Made by a program: the position numbers and the translations under genes. A stretch of DNA of 16,506 nucleotides, from NCBI GenBank assembly GCA_036558305.1, contig DATBFX010000465.1:1-16506 (forward strand), in the 5' to 3' direction. The notes under the pieces were generated by a model that saw only the letters and a program-made list of their open reading frames with translations, was not told the origin of the DNA and made no database searches. Positions 14,912 through 16,506 of this stretch are shown in pieces (the stretch's first letter is position 1; each line of letters begins with the position of its first letter). The DNA comes from DATBFX01 sp036558305. Lineage in GTDB: Bacteria; Chloroflexota; Chloroflexia; Thermomicrobiales; UBA6265.

Positions 14912-16402
14912 TCACCCACCCCGCATCGCCACCGTCCTCACCTCACCCCCATCCAAATCGACCGCCCGCACCGCATGGTTGTTCGTGTCCGCAACGTACA
15001 ACGTCCGCCCGCTCAGACTCACCCCCGCCGGCTCCCAGAACTCTGCCGTCGCGAGGTCGCCGTCCACCAACCCGTGCCCCGCCCCGCCCGCGACCGTCAC
15101 CGCCTCCCGCGTCGCCGGCTGCAACCGCTTGATCTTGTCGTTGTACGTGTCGGCCAGGTAAACCACCGCCTCGCCGTTCTCCTCGGTCGCCGCCACCCCC
15201 TCCACGTGCTGCAACCGGACGCTGTCGCCCCGCGCATCGACGTCGCCGAACTCGAACAACCCGCGCCCGACCAATCGCCGCACCCGGTCCTCGACCGGCG
15301 ACACCCGCCGCACCGCACTCGTCTCGCTGTCCGCGACGTACAGCACCCCCTCCAGTTCCGTGATCCCCTGGGGCTGCGCAAATGTCGCCTCCGCCAACGG
15401 TCCGTCGTGGATCGACTCCACCCCGGTCCCCGCGCCGACCCGCACGAACCCGGTCGACGGTTCGAACGTCCACAACTGGTGCGTCCCCGCCATCGCGATC
15501 CAGAGCAACTCCTCGCGAAAAACCAGATCGTACGGCGAGGCCAGCGCCGTCTCACGGCCCGGCCCACCGCCGCGCGCATTGCCCCGCTCGCCCGTCCCGG
15601 CAACCGTCGTCACCCGCCCCTGCGCGAGGTCGACCGCTCGCACGGCATGGTTCGCCCGGTCCGCCACGTAGAGCGTCCGCCCATCCGGCGAGAGCGCGAT
15701 CCCCTGCGGTTCCCGAAACCGCGCCTCCCCCGGCCCACCGTCGACCAATCCCGCCTCGCCCGCCCCGACCGCCCGCCGGATCACCCCGTCGAGATCGCAC
15801 ACCAGCACCCGATGATGCCCCGAGTCGGCAACAAAGAGCCGCCCATTCTTGCCATCTGCCAAGACCTTACCGGGAAATCGCAGCACCCCGTCCGGCTCCG
15901 CCAACGGCGTCACCGGCCACGGCGTGCGGTCCATCAACCCCTCCGCGTCGTACTCGGCGATCATGTCGCGGATCAGATCGCGGACCGGTGCCAGCGGAAA
16001 CTCCCCCTCGTGCTTCGCGTACACGTACCCCCGCGGATCGAGGAACATCAGCGTTGGCCACGCCCGCACCCCGTACCCCTGCCAGACCGCGAACTCGGCG
16101 TCGTTCACGACGGGATGCTCCAACCGGTGTCGCTGCACCGCCGCCCGCAGATTCTGAGAAAGCTTCTCCGCCGGGAATTTGGCCGAATGGACCCCGATCA
16201 CCACCAACTCGTTCGCGAACTCGTGCTCCAACTCCCGCAACTGCGGGAGCACGTGCAGACAGTTGATTCAGCAATACGTCCAGAAGTCGAGGATCACCAC
16301 CTTCCCCCGCAACCGCGCAAGCGTCAGCGGCTCCGTGTTGAACCACTCCACCCCCGCCGGAAACTCCGGCGCCCGCACCGTGCCCGCGTAGCGATTTGGC
16401 AT
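14912..16402 (-). CDS. Thioredoxin-like / NHL-repeat protein (NHLRC2-like) with in-frame TGA at the active-site Cys: candidate selenoprotein
   Basis: From ATG at 16402 the frame reads 496 residues to the stop at 14912 with one internal TGA (complement 16268-16270, residue 45). Residues 1-160 are a thioredoxin-like domain: KVVILDFWTYC44, TGA45, I46, N47, C48, LHVLPQLREL, and cis-Pro116 in AWPTLMF. NHLRC2-like proteins normally have FWTYCCINCLH here, so the TGA replaces the first Cys of CxxC. About 168-496 form an NHL propeller of five or six blades (LFVADSGHHRVLV, LYVADRANHAVRA and similar). GGAGG (complement 16410-16414) lies 7 nt before the ATG, proving that translation is meant to begin upstream of the TGA. 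A SECIS-like hairpin follows the TGA. There is no signal peptide, so the protein is cytoplasmic; its substrate is unknown. A TGC/TGT to TGA nonsense mutation is the alternative. A shortened start at GTG 16252 would lose the active site. Confidence 0.8.
16223..16252 (-). promoter_or_regulatory. Candidate bacterial SECIS element
   Basis: Beginning 15 nt after the TGA, the minus-strand RNA can form a stem CTCCCGC/GCGGGAG (complement 16243-16249 with 16232-16238) capped by AGUU (16239-16242). Outer bases GTGCTC and GAGCAC (complement 16247-16252 and 16223-16228) can pair as an alternative lower stem with a bulge. The apical loop starts 26 nt after the TGA and has G at loop position 2, both within the known bacterial SECIS model (loop roughly 16-37 nt after UGA, G in the first two loop positions). 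Confidence 0.6.
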
Positions 16403-16414
16403 CTCTGGACCTCC

Positions 16415-16435
16415 AGCCGGTAGCCGGTAGCCGGT
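16415..16435. repeat. Three perfect tandem copies of the heptamer AGCCGGT
   Basis: AGCCGGT repeats three times without error at 16415-16435, directly against the GGAGG ribosome binding site of the thioredoxin-NHL gene (on that gene's strand, ACCGGCT three times). It has the same 7-bp, three-copy format as the GTTAGGC element at 1834-1854. Confidence 0.7.
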
Positions 16436-16506
16436 CGTGGGAGTCTAGCGCAGGATTCGGCCCGCCATTTTGTGACTGAGTGCACCCCATGCCTGCGTAA
16501 GCCTGG

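Noticed and set aside
14912..16252. Start of the thioredoxin-NHL protein at GTG 16252
   Set aside because: It would remove the first strand and the CxxC site; homologous coding sequence and a strong ribosome binding site continue upstream of the TGA.
14855..16423. 522-codon plus-strand open frame opposite the thioredoxin-NHL gene
   Set aside because: Arg/Pro/His-rich with no domain; it is the complement of the propeller gene.

Overview
The DNA is very GC-rich. It mixes ATG, GTG and TTG starts, good GGAGG-type ribosome binding sites, and proteins of types common in the Thermomicrobia/Sphaerobacter branch of Chloroflexota: an ECF sigma factor paired with a membrane beta-propeller protein, an HD-GYP/LuxR fusion, a PPOX/F420-type enzyme, a Uma2 nuclease and an NHL-repeat thioredoxin. 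That taxonomic placement is an inference from style and gene content only.

Layout. 1-3860 (+): the 3' part of an uncharacterised helical protein whose reading frame is still open at the left edge, then a VOC/glyoxalase-fold protein, a PPOX-class (probably F420-dependent) flavoprotein and an MFS exporter, separated by palindromic repeat elements. 4036-7153 (+): an ECF sigma factor overlapping by 8 nt a membrane-anchored protein with one PQQ-type and one NHL-type propeller outside the cell, probably a sigma/anti-sigma sensor pair. 7221-9116 (-): a decayed PIN toxin with its HTH antitoxin, then a Uma2-family endonuclease. 9213-10823 (-) and 10967-12793 (+): a divergent pair, a tandem HD-GYP-LuxR regulator and an ABCG-type ABC half-transporter, whose predicted promoters overlap. 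12951-13304 (-): a relic of a PQQ propeller gene facing the ABC gene across a long hairpin. 13456-14637 (+): an FAD-dependent aromatic-ring-type monooxygenase. 14912-16402 (-): a thioredoxin-NHL (NHLRC2-like) protein.

The most notable observation is in the last gene. Its reading frame is intact from an ATG with a strong GGAGG site (16402) to the stop at 14912, except for one TGA codon (complement 16268-16270). That TGA stands exactly where the first cysteine of the thioredoxin CxxC motif is expected (the family motif CCINC reads C-TGA-I-N-C). Twenty-five nucleotides after the TGA there is a perfect 7-bp GC hairpin with an AGTT loop (G at loop position 2), as expected of a bacterial SECIS element. 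The simplest reading is an undescribed selenoprotein with a UxxC active site. A nonsense mutation is the alternative.

Other points of interest are two compensating frame breaks in the PIN toxin locus, the sigma/propeller sensor pair, a 10-codon leader ORF with a good ribosome binding site 4 nt before the MFS start, and triple 7-bp repeats, one of which supplies a gene's stop codon. No tRNA, rRNA, CRISPR array or insertion sequence was recognised, and no gene-free stretch exceeds 300 bases.
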